Positions 18,555-27,116 of a DNA stretch of 64,000 nt are shown piece after piece. Positions within the stretch are counted from its first letter, which is position 1. The number at the start of each line of letters is the position of its first letter. Under the pieces are notes generated by a model, which worked only from the letters and a program-made list of their open reading frames with translations, did no database searches and was not told where the DNA came from. The position numbers were made by a program, and so were the translations under genes. Origin of the DNA: an uncultured Prevotellaceae bacterium (lineage in GTDB: Bacteria > Bacteroidota > Bacteroidia > Bacteroidales > Bacteroidaceae); the NCBI GenBank assembly GCA_947176895.1, contig CAMWSK010000003.1, forward strand, positions 1 to 64,000, read 5' to 3'.

Positions 18555-19793
18555 TTAATATTGAATAGAGGTGACTATGCCATTTTCTAGATATACATAT
18601 TTGTACTTGTAAACCCACTGCTCGTAAAATGTGTCCTTTGTTATTGTTGTATTTATTTTTTCTGGCTCACCACCTGCTTCACGACACATCTCTTCTGTCA
18701 TTCCAATTTTAATTCTGCCATCAGCAATGGATTTGGCATATTTTTCTCCATATTTTTTTGTCAACGTGGCAAGTCTCTGTTTGTTCCTTTCTTGATATAT
18801 TGCATCTTGTTGTTTTTGATATTCCTCAAATTCATCTACTGATTGAGAATTTTCAATTAAATCATTTAATGAAATGATTTTAGACGAAGTGTTTTCATAC
18901 TCAAGGTTTTCAAGGGTGGCTTTATATTCGTATTCAAAATAATAGCCATAACTGTATCTGCTGTTTATAAAGGATTTTGTCGGCTCAATTCTTTTTACGA
19001 TATACTTTATTGGCAAATGGTTGCCCCAGTGATAAATCTCTTTATTCAAGAACTTTGTTCTAATACTATCTATTCGAGTAGAGTCAATATGTTGTAAGAA
19101 TACATTCATTAGCTGGTCTTCAGTATAGACATATTGCAATAAAAACTCTTTTAACGTAGGACTGGTAGAGGGGCCTTTTCGTATTATGCCGTCATACGGT
19201 GACAGATAATAGTTGTTGATCTCATAGTCTTTCGAAAAAGAAAGACCATCAGCAATTTCCTTTATGGACGGAAAAGCATCACACTTTGTAAATGTGACTT
19301 TATCTTTTGTTTTGCTATATACCTTAAATAATTCTTTTCCTGTATATGTGTTGAGTTGATCTATATCTTCACAAAAAAATACCGTGGGATGAAGCATCTG
19401 GTACCAAACACCTTTTTTAGATGTAGTACGATATAAGTTATTCACGTAACCATCGTTCTTTTTTAGATATAGTGGCATGATTAGATGAAGCACTTTCTCT
19501 GCATACTCAAAATCAATTTTAAAAACGCCAATGCCTTTGGATGTTCTTTCATTAACATTTGATGCTGCAGAGATTATATGAATACGTTTGCCAAAAACAT
19601 TTTTTGGATATAGGTTTTTCTTATCAAGACTTATTTCTCCTTTTTTGTTGGTTTTGTCATAGTATACAACTCCCACGCTATTTGCCCCATTCGCTAAAAC
19701 TATGTCTTTGCCAATTATGTCTGCGAACTGTTGAGCAAGCGTCAGCTGAGCAGATATTGTTATTAATAGTACAAATAAAAAAAACTTTTTCAT
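18555..19793 (-). CDS. Secreted protein with BamE/SmpA-like C-terminal segment
   Basis: A 412-residue protein with a clear signal peptide (MKKFFLFVLLITISAQLTLAQ). Starting at 19793 is supported by this signal and by AGGAAG 5 bp ahead of the ATG; the longer frame adds a non-hydrophobic leader. The body is lysine- and tyrosine-rich and not recognised. The last ~55 residues (GRIKIGMTEEMCREAGGEPEKI ... EQWVYKYKYVYLENGIVTSIQ) follow the pattern of BamE/SmpA-type repeats: G-M-T-x-E, a G-x-P turn, then EQW-Y and a closing beta strand. The gene is markedly AT-rich compared with its neighbours, suggesting transfer. Function unknown. Confidence 0.7.
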   Translation of the reverse strand: MKKFFLFVLLITISAQLTLAQQFADIIGKDIVLANGANSVGVVYYDKTNKKGEISLDKKNLYPKNVFGKRIHIISAASNVNERTSKGIGVFKIDFEYAEKVLHLIMPLYLKKNDGYVNNLYRTTSKKGVWYQMLHPTVFFCEDIDQLNTYTGKELFKVYSKTKDKVTFTKCDAFPSIKEIADGLSFSKDYEINNYYLSPYDGIIRKGPSTSPTLKEFLLQYVYTEDQLMNVFLQHIDSTRIDSIRTKFLNKEIYHWGNHLPIKYIVKRIEPTKSFINSRYSYGYYFEYEYKATLENLEYENTSSKIISLNDLIENSQSVDEFEEYQKQQDAIYQERNKQRLATLTKKYGEKYAKSIADGRIKIGMTEEMCREAGGEPEKINTTITKDTFYEQWVYKYKYVYLENGIVTSIQY

Positions 19794-19894
19794 CGTTCTT
19801 CCTCCCTCTATTTCCGCCTCTTTCTTCTGATTATCCATAAACAACTGGTCGGTTGCTTTGTTTTTTTGCACTGACATATACATTTCTTAAAGCT

Positions 19895-19909
19895 ACCCTT
19901 TATAAGGGT
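19895..19909 (-). terminator. Weak hairpin after yifB
   Basis: ACCCTTTATAAGGGT is a 15-bp near-palindrome lying 5 bp beyond the yifB stop on the minus strand and followed by AGCTTTAAG. The stem is short and the U-tract poor, so terminator function is doubtful. Confidence 0.3.
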
Positions 19910-19914
19910 CAGCG

Positions 19915-21456
19915 TTATTCTCCCCAATTCGATCGGTCGAGATGACGATAGCCGATGGCTTCCATCAGATGTTCGCGCTGAATATCCTCGCTTCCTGCCA
20001 GATCGGCAATGGTGCGCGAGAGGCGAAGGATGCGTTCGTAGGCACGTGCGGAGAAGTGGAAACGCTCCATCACTTGTTGCAGAAGTTTCAGGTTCTCCGG
20101 ACTGGGTTGGGCAAACTCGCGCATCATGGCACTGGTCATCTGTGCATTGCAGTGCACCTTGGGGTAATCGCGGAAGCGTTCTTCCTGAATTTTGCGTGCG
20201 GCCACCACACGTTTGCGAATCTCTTCGGAAGTTTCTCCGCGCTGAAGTGAACTTAGTTGTTCAAACTTTACAGGTTGGATGGTTATCTGAATATCAATTC
20301 TGTCGAGCAAAGGACCGGAAATCTTGTTCAGATAGCGTGTTACCTGCCCCGGAGTGCACACACAATGGTGCGTTGGGTCTCCGTAATAGCCGCACGGACA
20401 AGGGTTCATGCTGGCGCAGAACATAAATGAAGCGGGGTAACTCACGGCATACTTGGCCCGGCTGATATGTATTTCCCGGTCCTCTAAGGGTTGGCGGAGA
20501 ACCTCGAGCACCGTTCGTGAAAACTCAGGAAGCTCATCGCAATAAAGCACTCCGTTGTGTGCCAATGAAATCTCTCCCGGCTGAGGGTTTGTGCCTCCGC
20601 CTACTAATGCCACCTGAGAGATGGTGTGATGGGGACTGCGGAAAGGCCGTTCCGTAACCAACCCCTTGCTGCCTCCCAACTTGCCTGCCACACTATAAAT
20701 CTGTGTGGTTTCCAAACTTTCCGTGAATGAAAGGGGAGGAAGGATTGTTGGCAACCGCTTTGCCATCATACTCTTTCCGCTTCCGGGAGGACCTACCATT
20801 ATGATGTTGTGGCCGCCTGCTGCTGCTATCTCCATGGCCCGCTTTACATTTTCCTGACCTTTCACGTCGGAAAAGTCAATTTCATATCGAGGCTGTTGGT
20901 TGATGAAATTCTCTTCTTGCGAGATGGTGGTGGGCTGAATCACTTCCGGTGCATCGTTCAGCAGGTTGATGACATCAAGAAGTTTGTTCGCTCCATATAC
21001 CTTGAGTCCCTCCACCACAGCGGCTTCCCGCACATTGGCTGCAGGCAGGATAAGCCCCTCGTAGCCCTTTTCTTTGGCCAGAATTGCGGTGGTCAACGCA
21101 CCGCGGACGGGAAGCAGACTGCCATCCAAGCTCAGTTCACCGATGAACATATAGCGCATCAGGTGATCGGGCTTCACATCATTGGTCGTGGCCAAAAGAC
21201 CTATGGCAATGGGCAAATCATAGGTGGCACCCTCTTTCTTTACATCGGCGGGCGTCAGACTGATGGTCAGGCTGCGAACGGGGAAGTCGAACCCGCTGTT
21301 CTGAATGGCTGCCACCACGCGTTCGTGGCTTTCCTTCACGCTGTTGTCGGGCAAGCCGACCAGGAAGTACATCACTCCACGGGCGGAGTTCACCTCTGTC
21401 ATCACCTCGATGGCATTCAGGCCTTGAACGGCAGCAGTTGGTACCTTAACGAGCAT
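19915..21456 (-). CDS. yifB: YifB/ComM-family Mg-chelatase-like AAA+ ATPase
   Basis: A 513-residue AAA+ protein. The N-terminal ~170 residues have a Lon-protease-like S5 fold region (VVGLPDNSVKESHERVVAAI), then Walker A GPPGSGKSMMAKRLP, Walker B GVLYCDELPEF, sensor segments and a CGYYGDPTHHCVCTPGQVTRY cysteine cluster typical of YifB. The homologue ComM in Vibrio and Acinetobacter is a helicase aiding branch migration in natural transformation; that role here is inference. It is third in a pyrK-pyrD-yifB chain (12-bp gap to pyrD), an unexpected partner for pyrimidine genes. Confidence 0.93.
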   Translation of the reverse strand: MLVKVPTAAVQGLNAIEVMTEVNSARGVMYFLVGLPDNSVKESHERVVAAIQNSGFDFPVRSLTISLTPADVKKEGATYDLPIAIGLLATTNDVKPDHLMRYMFIGELSLDGSLLPVRGALTTAILAKEKGYEGLILPAANVREAAVVEGLKVYGANKLLDVINLLNDAPEVIQPTTISQEENFINQQPRYEIDFSDVKGQENVKRAMEIAAAGGHNIIMVGPPGSGKSMMAKRLPTILPPLSFTESLETTQIYSVAGKLGGSKGLVTERPFRSPHHTISQVALVGGGTNPQPGEISLAHNGVLYCDELPEFSRTVLEVLRQPLEDREIHISRAKYAVSYPASFMFCASMNPCPCGYYGDPTHHCVCTPGQVTRYLNKISGPLLDRIDIQITIQPVKFEQLSSLQRGETSEEIRKRVVAARKIQEERFRDYPKVHCNAQMTSAMMREFAQPSPENLKLLQQVMERFHFSARAYERILRLSRTIADLAGSEDIQREHLMEAIGYRHLDRSNWGE

Positions 21457-21468
21457 TCGGATACATGG

Positions 21469-22377
21469 TTAGTCAACGATTCCAACGATGTCGTCCACAC
21501 TCTTAAATCCATGGCGGTCAAGATATTCGTTGATTCCTTGGGCCACTTTCACGGTGACGGCCGGATCTACGAAGTTCATGGTGCCGATTTGTATGGCCGA
21601 GGCACCGGCCAACAGAAATTCCAGCGCGTCTGTGGCGTTGCTGATGCCCCCCAGCCCGATAACAGGAATCTTTACGGCACGAGCCACCTGATATACCATG
21701 CGAAGAGCCACGGGCTTCACTGCGGGACCGCTCAGTCCGCCGGTGCCGATGCTTAGGGTACGGCGGCGACGTTCCGCGTCAATACTCATGCCCATCAACG
21801 TGTTGATGAGTGAAACGCTGTCTGCTCCCTCGGCCTCCACCGCACGGGCAATCTCGCAAATATCCGTCACATTGGGTGAAAGCTTCACAATCAGCGTCTT
21901 GTTATAGGCCTTGCGCACAGCTTTCACCACTTGTGCGGCTCCCTGTGCCGTAACGCCAAAGGCCATGCCTCCCTGTTTCACGTTGGGGCAGGAGATATTA
22001 AGTTCTATGGCAGGAATCTTGTCCAAGGCATCTACGTGTGCGGCACACTCGGCGTATGATTCGGGCGAGGAACCGCTCACGTTGACAATCATGTTTGTGT
22101 CAATATCCTTGATGGTGGGGTAGATATGTTCGCAGAAGTAGTCCACACCCTTGTTTTGCAGTCCCACGCAGTTGAGCATGCCGTGGGGCGTTTCGGCCAT
22201 ACGGGGATAGGGGTTGCCTTGACGAGGCTCCAGTGTGGTGCCTTTCACTATGATGCCGCCGATTTGGCTGAGGTCGACAAAATCAGCATATTCCAAGCCA
22301 TAGCCAAAGGTGCCGCTGGCCGTCATCACGGGATTCTTGAGGCTCAGGCCTCCGATGTTTACATTTAAATCAGCCAT
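21469..22377 (-). CDS. pyrD: Dihydroorotate dehydrogenase class 1B, catalytic subunit
   Basis: PyrD oxidises dihydroorotate to orotate in pyrimidine synthesis, using FMN and, for class 1B, passing electrons to PyrK. The 302-residue product has [13 protein letters not shown], the active-site loop [13 protein letters not shown] with the class 1 catalytic Cys, [11 protein letters not shown], and the FMN-binding [28 protein letters not shown]. It overlaps pyrK by 13 bp, as expected for subunits of one heterotetramer. Confidence 0.97.
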   Translation of the reverse strand: MADLNVNIGGLSLKNPVMTASGTFGYGLEYADFVDLSQIGGIIVKGTTLEPRQGNPYPRMAETPHGMLNCVGLQNKGVDYFCEHIYPTIKDIDTNMIVNVSGSSPESYAECAAHVDALDKIPAIELNISCPNVKQGGMAFGVTAQGAAQVVKAVRKAYNKTLIVKLSPNVTDICEIARAVEAEGADSVSLINTLMGMSIDAERRRRTLSIGTGGLSGPAVKPVALRMVYQVARAVKIPVIGLGGISNATDALEFLLAGASAIQIGTMNFVDPAVTVKVAQGINEYLDRHGFKSVDDIVGIVD

Positions 22378-23144
22378 TTCAGTTCATTGATATTAAATAC
22401 GGGGCCCTCTTTACACACACACACGTTGCCCTGCTGCGTGTCCTCCACACAGCACAGACAGGCACCCAGGCCGCAGGCCATCATGTTTTCCAGCGAAACT
22501 TCACACTCCACGCCCTTGCCCTTCGCCACTTTGGCCACGGCCACCATCATGGGCTTGGGGCCGCAGCAGTGGACGCTCGTAAACGTCTCCTGATTCCAGA
22601 TACTGTGCTGGGTGACGAAACCTTTCTCGCCAACACTTCCGTCCTCGGTCGTCAGAAACACACGACCCACTTTCTCAAATTCATCCAACTGCATCAGATC
22701 GTCCTTGGAACGGGCACCCAGCAGGAACGTGGGTTCCACTCCCTGTTCCTTCAGCTTGGCACCGAAATACAATAGGGGTGCGATGCCCACGCCTCCGCCC
22801 ACCAGCAGCGGTTTGGCCACTGACCCGGAGGCAAGAGAAAAACCTTTTCCAAGGGGCACAATTGTATTCACCGTGTCGCCCGGACGCAGATTTCCTAATT
22901 TGTTGGTACCCTCGCCAATCATGTGGATGAGCAGCCACAGTTGGTTGCTGTCATAGTCCACGTGGTGAACGCTGATAGGCCGGCGCAGCATGGTGGAAGG
23001 GGAATCGCTGACGGCCAATTGTACAAACTGGCCGGGTGCAATCTCGGGCATCGGCCCGTCGGGATTGGTCAGCTTCAGCAGAGCATAGCCCGCACGTGGG
23101 TGCTCGTTGCTTACGACCCGCAGGTCGAGGATGTATTTCTTCAT
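22365..23144 (-). CDS. pyrK: Dihydroorotate dehydrogenase electron-transfer subunit
   Basis: PyrK carries FAD and a 2Fe-2S cluster and links PyrD to NAD+. The 259-residue sequence has a FAD-binding [10 protein letters not shown], the NAD-binding [12 protein letters not shown], and the cluster motif near the end: [21 protein letters not shown] with four cysteines in the C-x4-C-x2-C-x(n)-C arrangement. It is first in the pyrK-pyrD-yifB chain and is preceded by a good promoter at 23173-23203. Confidence 0.95.
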   Translation of the reverse strand: MKKYILDLRVVSNEHPRAGYALLKLTNPDGPMPEIAPGQFVQLAVSDSPSTMLRRPISVHHVDYDSNQLWLLIHMIGEGTNKLGNLRPGDTVNTIVPLGKGFSLASGSVAKPLLVGGGVGIAPLLYFGAKLKEQGVEPTFLLGARSKDDLMQLDEFEKVGRVFLTTEDGSVGEKGFVTQHSIWNQETFTSVHCCGPKPMMVAVAKVAKGKGVECEVSLENMMACGLGACLCCVEDTQQGNVCVCKEGPVFNINELKWLI

Positions 23145-23172
23145 GGTTCTTATACCTTAATTATATATAAGA

Positions 23173-23203
23173 CAAAGGTAACAAAAACCGAAAACAATTC
23201 AAA
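23173..23203 (-). promoter_or_regulatory. Promoter of pyrK-pyrD-yifB
   Basis: On the minus strand TTTG (23200-23203), exactly 19 bp, then TACCTTTG (23173-23180): an exact consensus match. The -7 box is 28 bp ahead of the pyrK ATG. Confidence 0.75.
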
Positions 23204-23230
23204 GTTGCCCGTTATGTTTTTGCCGGAAGC

Positions 23231-23282
23231 ATAACAAATAAGCGTCTGCCATTCTTGGAGAGGGGAGACGCTTATTTGTTAT
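23231..23282 (-). terminator. Terminator of the HTH regulator gene
   Basis: A perfect 17-bp inverted repeat: ATAACAAATAAGCGTCT (23231-23247) and AGACGCTTATTTGTTAT (23266-23282), starting 8 bp after the regulator's stop. The AT-rich stem foot lets it work on both strands. Confidence 0.75.
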
Positions 23283-23290
23283 GTTTACGG

Positions 23291-23836
23291 TCAGGGTGTG
23301 AACACCTGATAGGTGCCGTCATCGAAATAAATGCGGATTTCCGAGATTTGCCGCTGCATCCGATTGTTCTTTATCACCTCCAACTCCATTTCTATTGTGC
23401 CCAGCTGATTCAGGAGGGCGTTGCTAATCTGTGAAGGATGTACGTTTTGCGGGTTGGCGTTTTGTCTGCTTTGTCCTGCGGATGGTGTGGTATCAGCATC
23501 AGACAGGGAAGAAAAGCTGAACAAATCACCTTCGATGGGAGTGGGAGCGTTGGAGGAAGAGGATGGAGTAGAGGTAGGCATTTTGCTTTCCTGCTCATAC
23601 ATCTCTCCTTCGCCAAAAAGCAGCCATTCCATCCTTACGCGGGGGAAGTTGCTGTGCAAAGCCAAAGCATGGTTCAATGTGGCGGAGGTCCGTCCGCTAA
23701 AGATGCTGGACAAGGTAGACTGGCTGATGCCGGTCACCACAGAAAAATCCTTCTGATTCATCTCGACTTCGTCCATCAACTGGCGGATTCTGTCCTTCAT
23801 GTTTAGGGTGGGGGCGTTTTCTCTTTTCTCTTCCAT
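23291..23836 (-). CDS. Helix-turn-helix (XRE-like) transcription regulator
   Basis: A 181-residue DNA-binding protein. KDRIRQLMDEVEMNQKDFSVVTGISQSTLSSIFSGR near the N-terminus is an XRE-type HTH (MNQKDFSVVTGISQSTLSSI); the following LALHSNFPRVRMEWLLFGEGEMY is the 'dimension' pattern common in Bacteroidota phage-repressor-like regulators. A Ser/Pro/Asn-rich linker (about 95-135) joins a short C-terminal strand segment ending IYFDDGTYQVFTP. The start at 23836 is set by the promoter: the longer frame would begin at or above the -33 element. Its regulon is unknown. Confidence 0.8.
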   Translation of the reverse strand: MEEKRENAPTLNMKDRIRQLMDEVEMNQKDFSVVTGISQSTLSSIFSGRTSATLNHALALHSNFPRVRMEWLLFGEGEMYEQESKMPTSTPSSSSNAPTPIEGDLFSFSSLSDADTTPSAGQSRQNANPQNVHPSQISNALLNQLGTIEMELEVIKNNRMQRQISEIRIYFDDGTYQVFTP

Positions 23837-23841
23837 GTCTA

Positions 23842-23873
23842 CGAAGGTAGTGAAAAAATTAACCGAACACAAA
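23842..23873 (-). promoter_or_regulatory. Promoter of the HTH regulator with a very short leader
   Basis: Minus-strand TTTG (23870-23873), 20 bp, then TACCTTCG (23842-23849), one mismatch to consensus. The -7 box ends only 5 bp before the chosen ATG, so the transcript would have almost no 5' leader. Confidence 0.5.
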
Positions 23874-24507
23874 TTTTGATACAGAAATCTTATTTCCGTC
23901 TTTTAAGTGATATTTGAAAGCCGAATTTGTAATCACAAACCACAAGAGTGTTGGTAATATTGTTCTCTGAATTTACATTCCCGAATTACAGAGAAACAAC
24001 CTAAAGTGTACGGCTTTAACCATTTTTATGTAAATAATTGAAAGAATTATAGATATTAGAGTATAATGGACGAAATCAAGGACTATTGTTCGACTTGTCA
24101 GTGATATGGAATGAAAATATGTTGCAAATCTTGTACGTAAATTTAGTAAATAATCGTAAACACGTGATTTAGAGCGGATGGTGAAACAAATGAAAAACGA
24201 ATATATATAAAAACAATTCATGCGATATGGAGGTTTGGAAGTAGAAATTAAGAATTGGTAATCCTGAAATCATTTACAGATAACAACAGGTAAGCCGAGA
24301 AATTATTTCTAAACACGAATCTTTGTAGTCTTTGCGATTTGTAAAAACGAATTTATTGTTTGTAAATCAAAAGTGGTAAGGAGGTAAGAAAAGTGTTTTT
24401 GCCCGATTCTTTCCGGTTTCGGATAACGGCAGGAGGGTGTCTGAAATTTTCAATTTTCAGGCGTTGAGTAATCCGCATAATACCCTAAATTTGAGAAATA
24501 AAACGGT
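23874..24507. other. AT-rich gap without recognisable genes
   Basis: About 630 bp of strongly AT-rich sequence between the HTH regulator and holA. The open frames are short and without family signatures; an 82-residue one on the minus strand (23973-24221) is hydrophobic but low in complexity and probably spurious. No tRNA, known repeat or clear promoter pair was seen. Confidence 0.5.
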
Positions 24508-24537
24508 AAAAAAAGAACCTCACGATACGTGAGGTTC
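24508..24537 (-). terminator. Terminator of amn-holA
   Basis: GAACCTCACG (24515-24524) and CGTGAGGTTC (24528-24537) form a perfect 10-bp stem with a 3-nt loop; on the minus strand it is followed by seven T residues. It lies 11 bp after the holA stop. Confidence 0.9.
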
Positions 24538-24548
24538 CAGAAGAAAAA

Positions 24549-25568
24549 TCAGTGTAAAATGTAAAAAACAAGCTCTCGGAGCAGGTCGCCGACGGGTGTT
24601 TTTTCACCTCCGACACCCTTTGAGAGGGCATCGGTTTCCCGAATTTTGGCTATAATATCCATCACCTTTTTCGCACCGTAGTTGTGGCGTGCGGGTATCA
24701 ATGCCTGGCGTGCGATGAAGGGATTCTTACCCACCCATTGGGCAATGCCGTTGTCGCTTTGGTCCGGCGAATAGTAGGCGGTCATCACATCGGTGAAGAA
24801 GCCGAACAGGCTGCTGAGTGCGGGCTGAAGGGCAAAATTCTTGGGGTTCGTGTCGAAGTAGTTCACGATTTTGTTTGCCTTCACCACGTCCTTTCTGCCC
24901 AGTGCGTTTTGCAGTTCAAAGATGTTGTACTCCTTGCTGATGCCCGTTTGTTCCTCCACCGCTTGTGCGGTAATCTGTCTTCCTTGCCCCACAGCCAGCT
25001 TCAGTTTGTCTATTTCCGACGCCAGGCGTGTGAGGTCGCTGCCCACATGCTCGCATAGCATTTGTGCGGCCTGCGGGTCGATGCTCATCTGCTGTTGCGT
25101 GGCATAGCCCGTTACGAAGGCGGGCAGCTGGTTGTCGTAGAGGCGGTTCGAGACCATCACCACGCCGTGTTTCTTGATGTCTGTGGCCGGTGCTTTGCGC
25201 CCGTCCAGCGTGCCATGCTTGTGGCAAAGGATGAGGATGGTGCTCTGCATGGGGTTCTTGATGTACGAACTGAGCACTTCTTTGCCGGTCATCGACTGAA
25301 ATTCGCGCACCACCACCACTCTTCTTTCGGCCATCATGGGGTATTGGCGTGCCATGTTTATCACGTCGTTGGCCCGGGTGTCCGAACCATACACCATGTC
25401 CATGTTGAAGTCTCTCTCTTCGGGGCGCAGCGCATGGTCTGCCAGAGCCTGTGCGGCCTTGTCGATGTAGTAATCCTCGTCACCCTGAAGCAGATAGGTG
25501 GTGGCAAACCGGCCTTCACGTGCTTGCGCCATTACCTGGTCGAATGTTGTCTGTACTTCTTTTGCCAT
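24549..25568 (-). CDS. holA: DNA polymerase III delta subunit
   Basis: HolA is the clamp-loader subunit that opens the beta sliding clamp. The 339-residue protein starts AKEVQTTFDQVMAQ, then YLLQGDEDYYIDKAAQAL, RRVVVVREFQSMTG, a degenerate nucleotide-binding core, and the typical HolA helical region LTRLASEIDKLKLAVG and YNIFELQNALGRKD. The start at 25568 is chosen because the longer frame runs back through the amn gene with low-complexity sequence. It begins 8 bp after the amn stop, so the two are co-transcribed, ending at a strong terminator. Confidence 0.93.
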   Translation of the reverse strand: MAKEVQTTFDQVMAQAREGRFATTYLLQGDEDYYIDKAAQALADHALRPEERDFNMDMVYGSDTRANDVINMARQYPMMAERRVVVVREFQSMTGKEVLSSYIKNPMQSTILILCHKHGTLDGRKAPATDIKKHGVVMVSNRLYDNQLPAFVTGYATQQQMSIDPQAAQMLCEHVGSDLTRLASEIDKLKLAVGQGRQITAQAVEEQTGISKEYNIFELQNALGRKDVVKANKIVNYFDTNPKNFALQPALSSLFGFFTDVMTAYYSPDQSDNGIAQWVGKNPFIARQALIPARHNYGAKKVMDIIAKIRETDALSKGVGGEKTPVGDLLRELVFYILH

Positions 25569-25576
25569 CTTGTCTG

Positions 25577-26356
25577 TCAGAAGTCGAATTTCAGGTGACG
25601 GACGGTTTTCTTGGCCTGTTTCACCATCTCCAGTGCCTCGATACCTATTTTCACGTGGGTCTGCACATAGTTGGCCGTTATCTGGTTGTCGCTCTCGATG
25701 GTCTTCACTCCTTCGGGTGTCATCGGGTTGTCGCTCACGAGCAACAGGGCACCCACGGGTATCTTGTTGGCAAACCCGCATGTAAACAGGGTGGCCGTCT
25801 CCATATCCACGGCCATGGCGCGTGTGGTGCGCAGGTATTCTTTAAACTTGTCATCGTGCTCCCACACGCGTCGGTTGGTGGTGTAGACGGTTCCCGTCCA
25901 ATAGTCGTGCCCTAGGTCCCGGATGGCCGAACTCACGGCGCGTTGCATCATGAAGGCGGGCAGGGCAGGGATTTCGGGCGGGAAATAGTCGTTGCTGGTA
26001 CCCTCGCCCCGTATGCCGGCGATGGGCAGGATGAGGTCGCCCTTACGAGTCTTTTCGCGGATGCCTCCGCATTTGCCTAAAAACAGGCAGGCTTTGGGCT
26101 TGATGGCACTCAGCAGGTCCATGATGATGGCGGCATTGGGGCTGCCCATACCGAAGTTTATGATGGTAATGTCTTCCGCAGTTACCGCCTGCATGTTCGG
26201 TTTGTAGTCGGGTTCCGGCCCTAAACCGAATTGCTCGCGGAAGATGTCGATATAGTTGTTGAAGTTGGTCAGAAGGATATAACTGCCAAAATAATCCAGA
26301 GGTCTTTGCGTGTACCTTGGGAGCCAGTTCTCCACAATTTCCTGTTTCGTTTTCAT
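25577..26356 (-). CDS. amn: AMP nucleosidase / nucleoside phosphorylase family
   Basis: A 259-residue enzyme of the phosphorylase superfamily, annotated in Bacteroidota as AMP nucleosidase (AMP + H2O to adenine + ribose-5-phosphate). INFGMGSPNAAIIMDLLSAIKP, FLGKCGGIREKTRKGDLILP, AVDMETATLFTCGFANKIPVGALLLVSDNP are the phosphate/ribose and base-binding segments. It is shorter than the E. coli Amn because the N-terminal regulatory domain is missing. I took the ATG at 26356 (MKTKQE). A TATATTTG box lies 22 bp upstream on the minus strand (26379-26386), without a clear -33. Confidence 0.85.
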   Translation of the reverse strand: MKTKQEIVENWLPRYTQRPLDYFGSYILLTNFNNYIDIFREQFGLGPEPDYKPNMQAVTAEDITIINFGMGSPNAAIIMDLLSAIKPKACLFLGKCGGIREKTRKGDLILPIAGIRGEGTSNDYFPPEIPALPAFMMQRAVSSAIRDLGHDYWTGTVYTTNRRVWEHDDKFKEYLRTTRAMAVDMETATLFTCGFANKIPVGALLLVSDNPMTPEGVKTIESDNQITANYVQTHVKIGIEALEMVKQAKKTVRHLKFDF

Positions 26357-26499
26357 CGTTTCTGCGTTTTTATTCTCGCAAATATAGCGAAAAGTAAACA
26401 AAAACGCTTTATTCTTCCGGGGTTATTTTAGCTCACACGTTACTCTTTTATGCCCCGTTTCCGTGTGCCCAAATTAACGACCGCATGTTTCAACGAAAG

Positions 26500-26537
26500 C
26501 GCCGCGGTGAATGGTCTCATTCGCCGCGGCGTTTTTT
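26500..26537 (-). terminator. Hairpin between bcp and amn
   Basis: CGCCGCGGTGAATG (26500-26513) pairs, with one mismatch, with CATTCGCCGCGGCG (26518-26531). The best T-tract (TTTTTT, 26532-26537) is on the plus strand; on the minus strand, the direction of bcp, it is followed by CTTTCGTTG. Terminator for bcp is the likely role, with reading from the other side possible. Confidence 0.6.
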
Positions 26538-26557
26538 ATAATTGTTTTTGGGGTATG

Positions 26558-27022
26558 TTATTGCTTGTCGAGAAACTCAAGAATCTGCTCGGCGTGTACC
26601 TTGGTATTGATTTCCTTACCGGTGAAAATCTTCTCTATGATGCCCTCTTCGTTCACCAAATAGGTGGTGCGGAGGGTGCCCATTGTGGTCTTGCCATAGT
26701 TGGTTTTCTCGCCCCATGCACCCAGAGCCTGCAGCAGTGTCGTGTCGGTATCTGCAATCAAGGGGAACTGAAGGTTGTAGTTATCTGCGAACTTGGCCTG
26801 CGTCTCCGCCTTGTCTTTGCTCACTCCCACTATGGCATAGCCCTTTGCCGCCAGCTCGTCCATGTGCTGTTGCAGAGAGCAGGCCTCGGCGGTGCAGCCG
26901 GGTGTGTTGGCTTTTGGGTAGGTGTACAGCACAACTTTCCTTCCTGCGAAATCACTTGCTTTAATCTCTCTTCCCTGCTGGTCCTTGCCCAGCACTTCGG
27001 GGATTCTGTCTCCTACATTCAT
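26558..27022 (-). CDS. bcp: Thioredoxin-dependent thiol peroxidase (BCP/PrxQ peroxiredoxin)
   Basis: A 154-residue peroxiredoxin reducing hydroperoxides with thioredoxin. YTYPKANTPGCTAEACSL carries the peroxidatic Cys (43) and, five residues on, the resolving Cys (48), the atypical two-Cys arrangement of PrxQ. ASDFAGRKVVLY and GVSKD, FPLIADTD follow as usual. The length is normal. It is transcribed singly, with a TATATTTG box at 27069-27076 on the minus strand. Repeat copy B separates it from blaI. Confidence 0.95.
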   Translation of the reverse strand: MNVGDRIPEVLGKDQQGREIKASDFAGRKVVLYTYPKANTPGCTAEACSLQQHMDELAAKGYAIVGVSKDKAETQAKFADNYNLQFPLIADTDTTLLQALGAWGEKTNYGKTTMGTLRTTYLVNEEGIIEKIFTGKEINTKVHAEQILEFLDKQ

Positions 27023-27116
27023 AGTTCCTGTTGTTTAAGTTCCTATTGTTTAAATGAAATGAGCGGTACAAATATACGACAAAAAATTACATAGCGATGG
27101 TTTTGCCTTGTGATTT

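Noticed and set aside
23973..24221. An 82-residue hydrophobic minus-strand frame.
   Set aside because: Low-complexity AT-rich sequence with no promoter, start context or recognisable family.
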